The notes beneath the pieces were generated by a model. That model searched no databases. It saw nothing but the letters and a program-made list of their open reading frames with translations, and was not told the origin of the DNA. From Gonatopus flavifemur (lineage: Eukaryota > Arthropoda > Insecta > Hymenoptera > Dryinidae), in assembly GCA_018340375.1 (NCBI GenBank), contig JAFFJZ010000087.1, positions 1-64,000 of the forward strand: 64,000 nt of DNA, read 5' to 3'. The translations under genes were made by a program, and so were the position numbers. This document shows positions 44,233 through 55,605 of this stretch, piece after piece (the stretch's first letter is position 1; the number at the start of each line of letters is the position of its first letter).

Positions 44233-44699
44233 CATTATTGAAGAAGAATCATTTTTCGCAAATTGACATGAATTTGAACTGGTTTTTTTATTTCTCAACA
44301 AAAAATTGACTTCTAAACGTTTATAAAAAAATGTAATTTTCAATGAATCTATAAAATCGTGTGTATTTTCCTTGAGGATCTATTTAAAAACCTACAGTGA
44401 GAATTTCGAGTTAATCGGATAAAAATTGCAAGTTATTCATACGGCTAAGTTGAAGAACATGGTTTCGAAATAATGGCGGTTGGAGTTTTGTAACTATACA
44501 GCCGTTTATCTTTCGTTGTCTTTCGTATGTGTTGTGGCATTTTCCTGACATAGTTCTTGATTTTGCGTTATTAAACTTTTATTAAGTTTATTAATTACCA
44601 TATCCCGTTTTATTAATTCATAAAGACGATACAGTACCTTTTTTTTTAGAAATTGAGTGTCCACCGTTTCGGTTAGTTCTTGAATTTCCTTACATTATG
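44233..44699. other. AT-rich stretch, nothing recognised
   Basis: No frame or repeat noted between the MITE and the inverted satellite. Confidence 0.35.
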
Positions 44700-46375
44700 C
44701 CCAGATGCCTTCTATCATTCAAAAAAATAATTCGCGGTTCGGTGATATGTTTGCTTATAGCTTTTTCGATGCCGAATCGAGTAGTATAGGTCTCGATGTG
44801 TTACGCGGCCGTTGAGGAGATGTAAATGGGGGTTGAAGGCTGGAATTTTGCGAATGAGAGGACAATCGAGAAGTCCAATGTTCGTTCCATGCCTTCTACC
44901 ATTCAGAAAAACAATTCGCGGTTCGATGACGGGTTCTCTTATAGCTTTTTCAATGCCGAATCGAATGGTATGGGTCTCTATGTGTTACGCGGGCGTTTAA
45001 AAGGGGTAGATGGGGGTTGACAGCTGGAATCTTGTAAATGAGAAGAAAATCGAGAATTGCAAAATTCGTTCCCTGCTTTCTGCCATTCAGAAAAATAATT
45101 CGCGGTTCGATGATGGATTTTCTTATAGTTCTTTCAATGCTGAATCGAATGGCATAGGTCTCTATGTGTTACGCGGCCGTTTAAGAGAGGTACATGGGTG
45201 GAAGTGTGAAAGTCTTGCGAATGAGAGGAAAATCGAGAATTGCGATATTCGTCCCATGCCTTCTACCATTCAGAAAAATAATTCGCGGTGCGATAATGGG
45301 TTCTCTTATAGCTTTTTCAATACCGAATCGAATGGAATGGGTCTCTATGTGTTACACGGCCGTGTGAAAGGGGAAAATGGGGGTTGAAGGCTGGAATCTT
45401 GCAAATGAGAGGAAAATTGAGCATTCCAATGTTCGTTCCATGCCTTCGACCATTCAGAAAAATAATTCGCGGTGCGATGATGGGTTCTCTTATAGCTTTT
45501 CCAACCCCCATATACCACTCTTAAACGGCCGCGTAACACATTGAGACCTATACCATTCGATTCGGCATGGAAAAGGCTATAAGAAAACCTATCATCGAAC
45601 CGTGAATTATTTTCCTGAATGGCAGATAGCAGGGAACGAATATTGCAATTCTCGATTTTCCTCTCATTCGCAAGATTCCAGCCTTCAACCCCCATGTACC
45701 CCTTTTAAACGGCCGCGTAACACATAGAGACCCATACCATTCGATTCGGCATTGAAAAAGCTATAAGGAAACCCATCATCGAACCCTGAATTATTTTTCC
45801 GAATGGGAGAAAGCAGGGGACGAATATTGCAATTCTGTATTTTCCTCTCATTTACAAGATTCCAGCTTTTAACCCCCATTTACCCTTTTTAAACAGCCGC
45901 GTAACACATAGAGACCCATACCATTCGATTCGGCATTGAAAAAGGCATAAGAGAACCCGTCATCGAACCGCGAATTATTTTTCCGAATGGTAGAAGGCAT
46001 GGAACGAACATTGGAATTCTCGATTTTCCTCTCATTCGCAAGACTTCCGCACTCCACCCCCCATGTACCTCTCTTAAACGCCCGCGTAACACATAGAGAC
46101 CCATACCATTCGATTCGGCATTGAAAGAACTATAAGAAAACCCATCATCGAACCGCGAATCATTCTTCTGAATGGTCGAAGGCATGGAACGAACATCGGA
46201 ATTCTGCATTTCCCTCTCATTCGCAAGATTGCCAGACTTCAACCCCCATTTACCCCTCTAAAATGGCCGCGTAACACATCGAGACCTATACCATTCGATT
46301 CGGCATCGAAAAAGCTATAAGAAAACCTATCACCGAACCGCGAATTATTCTTCTGAATGGTAGAAGGCATGGAAA
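44700..46375. repeat. Inverted satellite: five direct plus five inverted 183-bp units
   Basis: ATTCGCGG marks units at 44731, 44914, 45098, 45281 and 45464 (+), then the complement at about 45606, 45786, 45971, 46157 and 46345. The turn is at about 45505, with no spacer. Each unit contains CATGCCTTCTACCATTCAGA, CTTATAGCTTTTTCAATGCC, GAATCGAATGGTATGGG and TGTTACGCGGCCGTTT. The small frames (about 64 codons, repeated in each unit) follow the repeat and carry no known domain. No target duplication identified. Confidence 0.88.
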
Positions 46376-46689
46376 AACTTTTAAATCATGATATATTCCC
46401 ACTTCTTCCCGCACTCAAAACTCAAATATCCCGTTCAAAATGCATTTGAGTGTTTCCAGACCTATCTCATTCGATTCAGCGCATCAAAGTTTATGAAGAT
46501 TGGTCATTTCCATTCCGATAGTAGTCTTGGTTCGTCCGCTAGTTGGATTTCAATATCAGAAAACCCAAAAGTACAGAGCCTCCCAAAAGTGTAGCCGTAC
46601 GTCTCACAGTGGGGCCAAATGCCAAAAAGCTGGACAAAATTATAAGGGGCTCTCAAATTCGCTTGCGACTTCGTACTCGGGAAGTTTAT

Positions 46690-47580
46690 GGGGTCACTGA
46701 TTACGAATCCGTTGTCAGAATTCCAAAATTCCAAATGGCTGATCCAATATGGCGGACGAAAATTGAAAGAAACCATCGGATTTCCTTCAAACTTGGTGAT
46801 CAGGGGTTTTTGGGGTCGCTGATTACGAATCTGCTGTTTGAGTTCCAAAATTCAAAATGGCGAATCCAATATGGCGGACGAAAATTTTAAAAATCATCGG
46901 ATTCTCCTCAAATTGGGTACCCAACGGTTTTTGGGGTCGCTGATTACGGATCCGTTGTTCTCATTTCGAAATTTAAAATGGCGGATCCAATATGGTGGAC
47001 GAAAATTGGAAGAAATCATCGGATTTTTTTCAAATTTGGTGATCAGGGGTTTTCGGGGTCGCTGATTATGAATCCGCTGTCTGAGTTCCCAAATTCAGAA
47101 TGGCGAATCCAATATGGCGGACGAAAATTGAAAAAATTATCGGATTCTTTTCAAATTGGGTACCCAGGGATTTTTGGGGTCGCTGATTACAAATCCGTTG
47201 TCTGCATTTCGAAATTCAATATGGTGGAATAAAATCGAGAAGATCATCGGATTTTCTTCAAACTCGGCATCCAGTAGTTTTTGGGGTCACCAATTACGAA
47301 TCCGTTGTCAAAATTTTGAAATTCAGAATGGCGGATCCAATATGGTGGACAAAAATTAAGAAAATCATCGCATTTTCTTCAAACTCGGTACTCAGGGGTT
47401 TCTGTGGTCGCTGATTACGAATCCACGGTCTGAAATTCAAAATTCAAAATAACGGACCCAATATAGCGGACGAAAATTGTAAAAATCACCGGATTCCCTT
47501 CAAACTCGGTACCCAGGGGTTTTCGGAATCGCTGATCACGAATCCGTTGTCAGAATTCCGAAATTCAGGATGGCGGATGC
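46690..47580 (+). repeat. Left subterminal tandem repeats of the Transib-type element (about 8 x 119 bp)
   Basis: GGGTCGCTGATTACGAATCC marks units near 46696, 46813, 46935, 47057, 47178, 47285, 47407 and 47527. Each also contains AATGGCGGATCCAATATGGC and GACGAAAATTG. Candidate multiple transposase- or host-factor-binding sites. Confidence 0.85.
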
Positions 47581-47824
47581 CAAAAATCAAAACTTCATTC
47601 ATAACTTAATATTAAACAAGAACTAAACGGCCCATTTTGTTGTTCCTCTTATGATCATTATCATTATTATTTCCAACATTGAATCATCATTAATATAATT
47701 ATCGAATGATATTAACACACCAAATGTGTTGAATCGAAAGATATATACATTTACAATATATACAATAATATAAAAAACTGAAATCGTAATGGTTTTTACT
47801 TTTGCCACACTTTTTTTACTCAGA

Positions 47825-50394
47825 TCAGTCTTCTTCTTCACTCTCAGAGGAAGATAATGGGAAAGTTACGTTGTCTTTATCAAGTATATCCGGAGTTTTG
47901 ATCAGGCTTAACACGTCTCTAGGGAGAAACTTTAGTTTTTTCTTGGGCAACTGTCTTTCACTCGATAACATTGGATCAGAACTCAAAAGGAACCATTTAA
48001 AAATGTCTTCATTCGTTTTTTCTCTACTGCATTTCCTGGAGTGATGCTCTCGGTACCTTTGGAAATGAATGTTGTTAAGATATTTGAATATAATTATGTA
48101 TTCATCGACACCGTTAAAGCTTTTGATCTCAACATGACAAGCAAAATCAAGGAAAAACAAAGAGCAGCTGCACTTTGGGGTCATCAGTATAAAGTTTTGA
48201 ATAAATCCTCTAATTCATAAGTTTACTTGATTCTCAAAATTGTTTTCTAGTCTATGAATTTATGTTTCCAGAGGATGAACAATGTGGCTCATTAATAAAA
48301 AAAAGTATATGAATATTCATAATTCCCCGAATTCCTTACCAGAACAAAACAATCTTCGCGAACATATATTCTCGTGGTTACCATAAATATATAGTTTGCC
48401 TAGTAGTCAAAAACGTATTGTGCAATGTATCAAACTGATTGCAGTACTTGAGAGGTCAAATTTCTCCCTTCAAAGTGTCGAGTCCACTGTGACAAATATA
48501 GACTATTATTGAGTGATATACATCATTTTTACCTTTTAAAATCTTTGTTACGAGCCTCTTGTGCTTCCTCAGTCAATTGGCCTATAGGTAGAAGAGCAGA
48601 TGCAATGATTTCAGGTCCGTGGATCAAAAACTTGTGCATCGTAGGTGACATTGGGTACCACGGATATTTTGTCGCGTAGTAGCGTGCCGTGTCTAAAGCG
48701 TAACTCCGAAACTTTTCAACGTCTATTTCATGGCCACTTGAAACGGTAGCTAATACTACTTGGAGTCGTTGTATTAGGTTGACATCCACCCCTGTGATTT
48801 CGGCAGAAACTTCGGGTTGTGCGAAAAAATGCCTAGCGGTATTCCCATCATTTGAGTTCCCAAACCCTGGCTTAGGAACATCGACAATGAGGCCACATTT
48901 TTCTTTAAAACTTTTCTGTACAACCTTTTTCCATTCTTCCACCAAAGCTTTATCTTGTTTTCGTGCTTGCCACTTCTGAATAGGTAGCTTATAAGACAAA
49001 TGCAGGAGGCCCTCAAAAAATCGTATCCAGCCGTGTAGACAAGACAAACCAAACTGGAGGTTTGCGGTTTTGACCGGCCTGGATACTATATCATCAATTT
49101 TGTTGAATTCCTTAGATGTGGCACCACATATATAGCACTTCTGGGTATAGGTTGTCTCAGTTATGGCATTGCATACCTTCCCGTCCACCATAGAAAAAAT
49201 CATCTCATGTTTCACTGAAACATGTTTTTCATCAGTTCTGAAAGAAGTAGCCCTCAGATTTTCTATTTCATTATCAACCCGTAGCTTCCCTGCAACCGAA
49301 ACTTCAGTTGATTCTTTCACAAACTCTATTTTGATTGGCCTACAAAATTTGGTTGATGATGGCCTTGGATTCTGCCAAATTATTTTTGAATTGCAGTGTA
49401 GGCGGAGAGGCACAAGTGAAGTAATGAACACAGCGGAATCACTAGCTTCCGAACTTTGATATGCTTGTTTGTATGAGGAGTGGCCAGAGCTCCCATCAAA
49501 CCCCCATTTGGAAATAAGTACCAGGTTTTGTAACTCTTCATCAGATAAAGTTGACAAAACCGAATTCTGTAGCTTCAAAATACGTGTAGCTGTGTGATCA
49601 AGAAGTGCTTGTAGTTGCACAACAGCGCAGGTTTCTGTTATTTGAATAAATTCCTTGTCAGGGAAACACATGCGTTTGGCCAGTTGAATTTTTTTATAAG
49701 GTGGAAATTTCTGCGGATCAGCTCCACGCAATAAGCAGTACTGATGTTTTGAGAGCTCGGCATCTACTAGGAGAGCTAGAGCATCTTCATCATTCAACAT
49801 CTTTGGGTCATTTCGCTTGAAAGTTTGATAACCTTTCATATACATTTTGGCAAGCTCAGGATCAGAAGATGTAACATCCTTTACAATTTTTGCGGCTTCG
49901 ATCTGTCCAGACGCTCTCAAACACATTTGTGTGGCGTAAGACAGCTCTGAGATAGGAGTATTTACTCTGATATTCTCAGTTTTCCTACGTTTCGTTCTTT
50001 CTGAACATTCGTTGAATTCAACAAGAGGTCTTCCCACTTGCGTGGGAACAGTTACAGAATGGGGATTCCTGAAAGTACAAAACACTACCTCTTGTTTTAA
50101 CCATTCTTCATTATTTTTAAGAAATCGTTCTTCGGTCCTTTGAGAAGATTCTCATCTCTTTTTAAATACACATTTAAAAGTAGATAAAAGGTTAGAGATC
50201 TCTGTAGTCTTGTTATCCGGACAACACGTTATCTCGATGATTTTTCCTTGAAGGAAAGTGAACTTTTCATCCAACGTAGGTAGAGGACTGCTCCTTAAAA
50301 TATTGTACATCTCTCTCCGAGTCATAGATATTGAATCATCTTTGAAATCTACAAACGTTGTAGAATTCGATAAAATTCGCCACAGAAACCCCAT
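47825..50394 (-). pseudogene. RAG1/Transib-type transposase, one intron, one in-frame stop
   Basis: Minus-strand frame from ATG 50394, broken only by TGA at 50154-50152, continuing in the same frame to 48533. There AAAAG-GTAAAA is a donor joined to TTCCAAAG-GTACCG, with the second exon 48056-47825. RAG1-core features, numbering from GTG at 50085: Asp197 in KWGFDGSSGHSSYKQ, Asp301 in FSMVDGKV, CYIC zinc pair (317, 320), His484 and His489 in TMHKFLIHGPEII, Glu510 in EEAQEARNKDFKR, and GNTARHF before it. Exon 2 (YREHHSRKCSREKTNEDIF) matches the RAG1 segment after the catalytic Glu, confirming the splice. The tail is acidic (SSSESEEED). No RAG2-like frame in the element. A possible 5' non-coding exon ends at a donor near 50514. 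Confidence 0.9.
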
Positions 50395-50514
50395 GTGTTT
50401 CTAAAAATTTTCCTAATTTTCTTGGGTTGGATTCAACCTTCTTAAGCTAATTCTTTTTGCAGTCAACTGTTCAAATTGAACTACTAAGAAAATATAGGTT
50501 GTTGAAACACTTAC

Positions 50515-51239
50515 CTATGGCAGCGGAATCCATCTCATTTGGAATTGTATGTTAACATTGAATGATTTTAAAAAACGAAAAATATTCACCAAGCTCCAAA
50601 CTTGCACGCGGAAAAAAGTTTACGGTAACGATTACTAGCAAGAGTAAGAATTCGGTGACAGCTATTGCACAATTGTGATAAGCACCATTTGAAATCAGAC
50701 CGATTACAACCAACTATTTACGTTGCCATGGAAACGATAGGTTAACATAAGAACGATCACCAAATCGCGAGTCATGATTCAGTTCACGAAAAGAAAAGAG
50801 ATATCAATACTTGGATAACATTTATAAACATTTAGGAAAATGACGGTTACTTTAGGGAAAAAGAGCATCGCTGAAGAATGTTAGCAGTGAAATTACCAAA
50901 AATTCGTAGTAATAATACTAAATGTTGGTAGTTTTATTGTCATTTCCCATAGTGAATTCATCAACTCATAGTAAATTCACTACGAATATTCTCCAGCAAT
51001 ACTGTTTTTCTCTCAATGGTCCATCATCTTCCTGAATATCAATGATTTCTGGCTTTTGTGTACCCTAAGCCCGCGATGAGAAGAAAAACGAATGGTAATC
51101 AATCTCATACAGTTTTTCTCGTGCAGCAAATGTACACTGGAAATAAAACACATACTAACGTTGAGATAAAATTCGAAGCGAATCTACTGAATTCTGAGTT
51201 TTGTGTCCACCATATTAGATACGCTATCTTTGATTCTTG
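50515..51239. other. Upstream interior of the Transib-type element
   Basis: No gene. Minus-strand CCATAG-GTAAGTG at about 50514 is a good donor site preceded by ATGGATTCCGCTGCC, a possible tiny first exon; the phase to the next acceptor does not clearly work, so left unassigned. Confidence 0.35.
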
Positions 51240-51660
51240 AAATATGACAACTGATTCGTAATCGATGACCCCACAAAACCCTGGATACCGAGTTTGAAGG
51301 GAATCTGATGATTTTTTCAATTTTTTTCTGCCAAACTGGATCCGCCATTCTGAATTCCGGAATTCAGACACCGGATGCGGAATCAGCGACCTTAAAAACC
51401 TCAGGGTACCGAGTTTGAAGGCAATCCGATGATTTTTTCAATTTTCATCCGCCATATTGGCTCCGCCATTTTGAATTTTGAAATTCAAACAACGGATTCG
51501 TAATCAGCGACCTCAGAAACCCCTGGGTAACGAATTTGAAGAAAATCCGATGATTTCTTTCAATTTTCGTCCGCCATATTGGATCCGCCATTTTGAATTC
51601 CGAAATGAAGACAACGGATTCATAATCAGCGACCCCACAAACTTCTGAATATCAAGTTTC
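51240..51660 (-). repeat. Right subterminal tandem repeats of the Transib-type element (about 4 units)
   Basis: Inverted copies of the left repeat (GGATTCGTAATCAGCGACC and variants near 51253, 51380, 51496 and 51617). Half as many units as the left. Confidence 0.85.
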
Positions 51661-52217
51661 AGACGGATCTAAGGACTCCTCATCACTCCGTCTAATTTTT
51701 TGTGATTTCCTGCACAAAAACATGGCGGAATTGCTCAGGGGCAGACATGGGCAGCCGTTTTTTTTTCTGATGTTTAGGTAAGAGTCCCATCTACCACCTC
51801 CAATAAGTTAAACGACGTAATTTTGCGTAATTCTCTACTATTCCTTCAAAAACCAAACACATTTTCTCATTTATAGATATAGAAATTACATCCAATCATT
51901 GCTGTGTCAGTATTTTCTACTCATCAAATTGATATTCTCTTAATTTTTAGTGTATTCTATAAAGTTTCAGTAATAGACTCCAATTTGAAAAAGTTAAATC
52001 GGTTGATTTTTCGAGACACAGCGTCTTTTTGAACATGCTCGTTATTTTACTGTCTTTCAATCACGCGGATTATACTTCAAAGAGGGTATTTTTCAACTGG
52101 TACACAAGGGCAGGGGGAGGGGATCAGATCTTCTTATATCAGAATTCCAATACTTGGGACATCACCTTACTTATCCCAAGGGTCAAATATCCCCAACTAC
52201 AAACTTCATTTTTGGGG
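51661..52217. other. Right-end interior of the Transib-type element
   Basis: Non-coding, AT-rich; no similarity to the left end beyond the terminal 35 bp and the repeats. Confidence 0.4.
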
Positions 52218-52439
52218 TTTTGGCCAGCTTTTTGGCATTTGGCCCCACTGTGCGTCTGCTAGCTCTCGTTCGGTAGCGTCAGCTTCATACAGATGAATGC
52301 TTGAGCGAGGTATATATATCAACGAATAGATACAACCAGCACTCGCGAGAAACCTCAGTCATTTGGTGTCGTATCAAAAATTCGATGGTATCCCGGAGTT
52401 TATCAGTGAAGGATTGAAATTGCATAATTCTAGGGGCAT

Positions 52440-52930
52440 TTCAAAAAAATCTACTTGCATTTATTCTGAGTTTTCTTATTAGAGCGGAGATTACTTTACT
52501 CACATCTGGACGTGAATATATTCACATTATTTGTATCTGACTGCCGTCAGAAAAACTAATTTGGGTCTGATGAGGTTTGCAAAAGCTCGCCTTGTTAAGG
52601 CCGCAATAAGGTCTGCCTCTTCCGGATTGGATCATGATTTCCCTAATCTGTGCCTCGTCTGGTAAACTGATCGAGGGCGAATGAGGTTTGACAAGACTTT
52701 TCTTAATAGGACGCAGATCAGATTAGTCATATCCAGACCTGATTAAAATTATCTGCATCCGACTCCAATCAAGAGGACTGATCAGATCCGGATAAAACTA
52801 AATAAAGTTTTGCTTATCAGGGCACGGATTAGGTTAGCCACATTTGGACCTGATTCAAATTATGCGCATCTGGCCCTTATCAGGGAAACGGATCAGAGCC
52901 AGATAGATTCTTATTGGGTCAACCTCATTG
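52440..52930. repeat. Degenerate tandem repeat, about 118-bp unit
   Basis: ATGAGGTTTGCAAAAGCT (52569), ATGAGGTTTGACAAGACT (52690) and ATAAAGTTTTGCTTATC (52802) mark successive units; CCAGACCTGATTAAAATTAT and GGACCTGATTCAAATTAT are a second anchor pair. Very diverged. No gene. Confidence 0.5.
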
Positions 52931-53274
52931 GAACTATCATCAGGTTATCCTCATCGGTGCCGAATCTGGAATCCCCGATAGGTTTCTATGTACACGGACC
53001 TGGTCAGGCCCAGATATGAAGCCCCATATGGGGCATCCCATTTCACAGCCGGATCCGGTCCGGGCCACTTTAGGGCTTACCGGATAGGAATTTCTACTCG
53101 GGTGGTGGCAAAAATTGCACTTATGACAAGAACTCCATCAAAAATTTCTCACACCGACAGGAAAGATAACCAACCCACCTATTCTCCTTACATCGTGTGT
53201 TGACAACTCGATTACAATACACCTGTATTACCGCTATCTATGCTCAATACGAATAATAATCAAAGAAGTAAAGT
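52931..53274. other. Gene-free stretch
   Basis: A short frame at 52988-53203 has no recognisable domain. Nothing else seen. Confidence 0.3.
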
Positions 53275-53360
53275 CAGGGAACGTTTGCAAAATGCTCCAT
53301 TAGTCAGGGAAATCCATTGAAATTTATAAAAAGTCAGGGAAAATTGGAACATTTGATTCC
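53275..53360. repeat. AGTCAGGGAAA-type repeat fragment
   Basis: Three GTCAGGGAA motifs in 80 bp; a similar cluster lies at 55857-55935. Together they might be ends of an older element into which the mariner at 54286 inserted. Confidence 0.4.
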
Positions 53361-53815
53361 AGCAGAAAATTTGCAAGGTCCATTTGTGTATTTTTTACCC
53401 AGCCAGCACAAATGATCAATTTGAATTCATAAAGACCTTCCAAAGACTCTCTGAATAGTCGCCGTTATGCAACCAATAATGAATTCAATGCAGTCAGAAT
53501 CAAAATGCATTGAATGCACGCAGAATTCATTATGGAGTCTTGATACGAATTCTTTCTGAACATTGAGTTATTCATTAAGAGTTCGTTTTGAATTCAAAAT
53601 ATTGATAATAAATACATATTCATGAGCATAACAGGAACTCTTGTGCTGTATGGGTGAAGTATAAATTTCATTGAATTGCCTTGCGATTTTGTTTGCAAAT
53701 ACCATTCCTTTGGTTTGGTTCAAAACGCGATGTCAGGAGAATGAGTATTCACAATTGATCTATTGACTGTGCTTATTTTATTTCAATCCGTAGATCACCT
53801 CCAAACGTCTCAAAA

Positions 53816-54006
53816 TACTGTAAGAAAAGCGGTGTCAGAATTAACACCGCGCGGATTCTATAAAAGTTCACTCCGGAATTCAGTGTTGAAATAATTCCAA
53901 ATGGTATTAGAATGACCCCATACGGTGTCGAAATAACACCGTCAGGTGTTGAAACAACACCATTCGGAGTGGACTTTACCTAACACTGCCAAATTTTTTA
54001 GAGTGA
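53816..54006. mobile_element. MITE with GGTGTTGAAACAACACC internal palindromes
   Basis: Ends ACTGTAAGAAAAGCGGTGTC and (inverted) ACTCTAAAAAATTTGGCAGT are imperfect partners of the CACTGTAAAAA type. The interior repeats GGTGTTGAAAYAACACC with period about 30. Non-coding. Confidence 0.5.
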
Positions 54007-54285
54007 AGTGTAATACCATTCAAGGGAATATCCAAAAATTCACTACCTTACTTGAAGTGAATAATAATAAATTACATGCCTAGAGTTCCACATCGCCGCA
54101 AACTTTGAATGGCTAAGTGATTTCTGAAGGCTCAAAGATAAAATTGTAAAATTTCAACCTCCAAACATTGACAATTTGAATTTTTCCTTCCCCCACTTCC
54201 TTACGCTCGAATCCCCTCAAAGGAGGATAGTGAGTTTCTGAATACGCCCTTGATACCATTATATGGATACGGAAATATACATATA

Positions 54286-55603
54286 CATTCTGTCAAAAAA
54301 GTACCGGGAATGGATCATTTAAAAAGTGCGGCTCACGGGTTTGTCAACATTCTTTTTGTTGTTAAGTTGGTACATTCGTCCTGTATATTGACGCGGAGTT
54401 CGACTGTCATCTGTCATTCAGTTTGTTTATAGTGCTCGATCTTTTCAGTTCTCTCAAGTGTGTCCCGCGATTGTCACAATGGATACAAAGATTGAACAAA
54501 AAATTTGTTTTAAATTTTGCGTTGCAAATAGAATTTCGTGTGCCGAATCGCTGAAAATGTTGGAGAAGGCTTACGGTGAATTGACTCTATCAAAAACACG
54601 TGCATATGAGTGATACAGTACATTCAAAAGTGGTCGAGATGTGGTGGGAGATTTGCCTCGCTCTGGTCGTCCATCGACGTCTTTAACTGAAGTTAATATC
54701 GATGAAGTGAAGGAAATGGTGACTGAAAATCGTCACTTAAGTTTGAGAGAGATAGCAGGTGAAATTTATGTGTCTTACGAATCAGTTCGTACTATTTTAC
54801 ATGATTGTTTGGACATGAAACGCGTTGCCGCTCGATTAGTTCTGAAAGACTTGAATTTTCTCCAAAAACTGAATCGTGTACAGGTCGCTGAAGACATGCT
54901 AGAACGAGTCAATTTCGACTCCACATTCATAACACGCATTATAACAGGTGATGAGACATGGGTTTACGAATATGGCATGCAAACCAGTCAACAAGCTCCG
55001 GAGTGGCGGCTTCCAGCTGAGCCGAAACCGAAAAAGCCACGCCAAAGCCGATCAAAAGTGAAGGTAATGTTGACTGTGTTTTTTGATTATCGCGGTGTTG
55101 TACATTCGGAATTCTTGCCAGAAGGTCAGACGGTGAATAAAGAATATCATCTAAGCGTTATGCGGCGCATAAGAGAGCAAATTCGTCAAAAAAGGCCAGA
55201 TTTGTGGAAAGAAAATTCATGGATTTTGCATCACGATAATGCACCATCTCACAAGGCTTTCATTGTGAACCAATTTTTGGCCAAAAACTCAACAAATATT
55301 ATCGAACAGCCACCGTATTTACCTGATCTGGCTCCGGCCGACTTTTTTCTGTTTCCAAATCTTGAATTACCACTTCGAGGCACCCGTTTTGAATCGATAG
55401 AAGATATTCAAGAGAATTCGCGGCGAGAACTGAAATCGATTCCGGAAAAAGCGTATAAAAAATGTTTTGAGGATTGGATTGTTCGTTGGCCTAAATGTAT
55501 CATTTCGGGAGGGGACTACTTTGAAGCCGATACAATAGATTTGGAAGAATAAAAAATATTTTGTGTTTTATTCGAGAATTCCCGGTACTTTTTTGACAGA
55601 ATG
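54286..55603 (+). mobile_element. DD34D mariner transposon (1318 bp)
   Basis: Ends CATTCTGTCAAAAAAGTACC and its reverse complement, with TA duplications at 54284-54285 and 55604-55605. Compact single-gene layout with no internal deletion: the best-preserved classical mariner in the window. Confidence 0.92.
54479..55552 (+). pseudogene. Mariner transposase, single nonsense mutation
   Basis: 357-residue frame from ATG 54479 to TAA 55550. N-terminal helix-turn-helix domains (KICFKFCVANRISCAESLKM; later LSLREIAGEIYVSYESVRTI). TGA at 54611-54613 (residue 45) replaces the Trp of the family motif EWYxxFKxGR (seen as YE-stop-YSTFKSGR). Catalytic Asp158 (ITGDETWVYEY), Asp253 (LHHDNAPSH) and Asp288 (LPDLAPADFFLFP), spacing 34. 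A single G-to-A change accounts for the loss. Confidence 0.92.
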
Positions 55604-55605
55604 TA

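Larger units (their letters stand above)
46605..52252 (-). mobile_element. Transib/RAG1-superfamily transposon with RSS-like ends and 5-bp duplication
   Basis: Termini are CACAGTGGGGCCAAATGCCA then AAAAGCTGG in both orientations (34 of 35 bases, one A/C difference), with the exact V(D)J heptamer CACAGTG outermost. Five-base direct flanks CGTCT occur at 46600-46604 and 52253-52257. The element is 5648 bp and encodes a RAG1-core-like transposase on the minus strand. Both subterminal regions hold tandem repeats of about 119 bp in inverted orientation. Heptamer, 5-bp duplication and transposase type agree independently, so family and boundaries are firm. Confidence 0.93.

Noticed and set aside
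44812..46242. Repeated small secreted-like or repeat proteins of about 64 residues
   Set aside because: The frames follow the 183-bp satellite unit on whichever strand it lies; no start context or domain.
46612..46640. Full 12- or 23-RSS with nonamer
   Set aside because: Heptamer is exact, but the nonamer-like CAAAA block is weak at the left end (ACAAAATTA) and spacing is 22, so only RSS resemblance is claimed.
46605..52252. RAG2-like partner gene in the RAG-type transposon
   Set aside because: No kelch-repeat frame or any second long frame is present, as expected for Transib rather than ProtoRAG.
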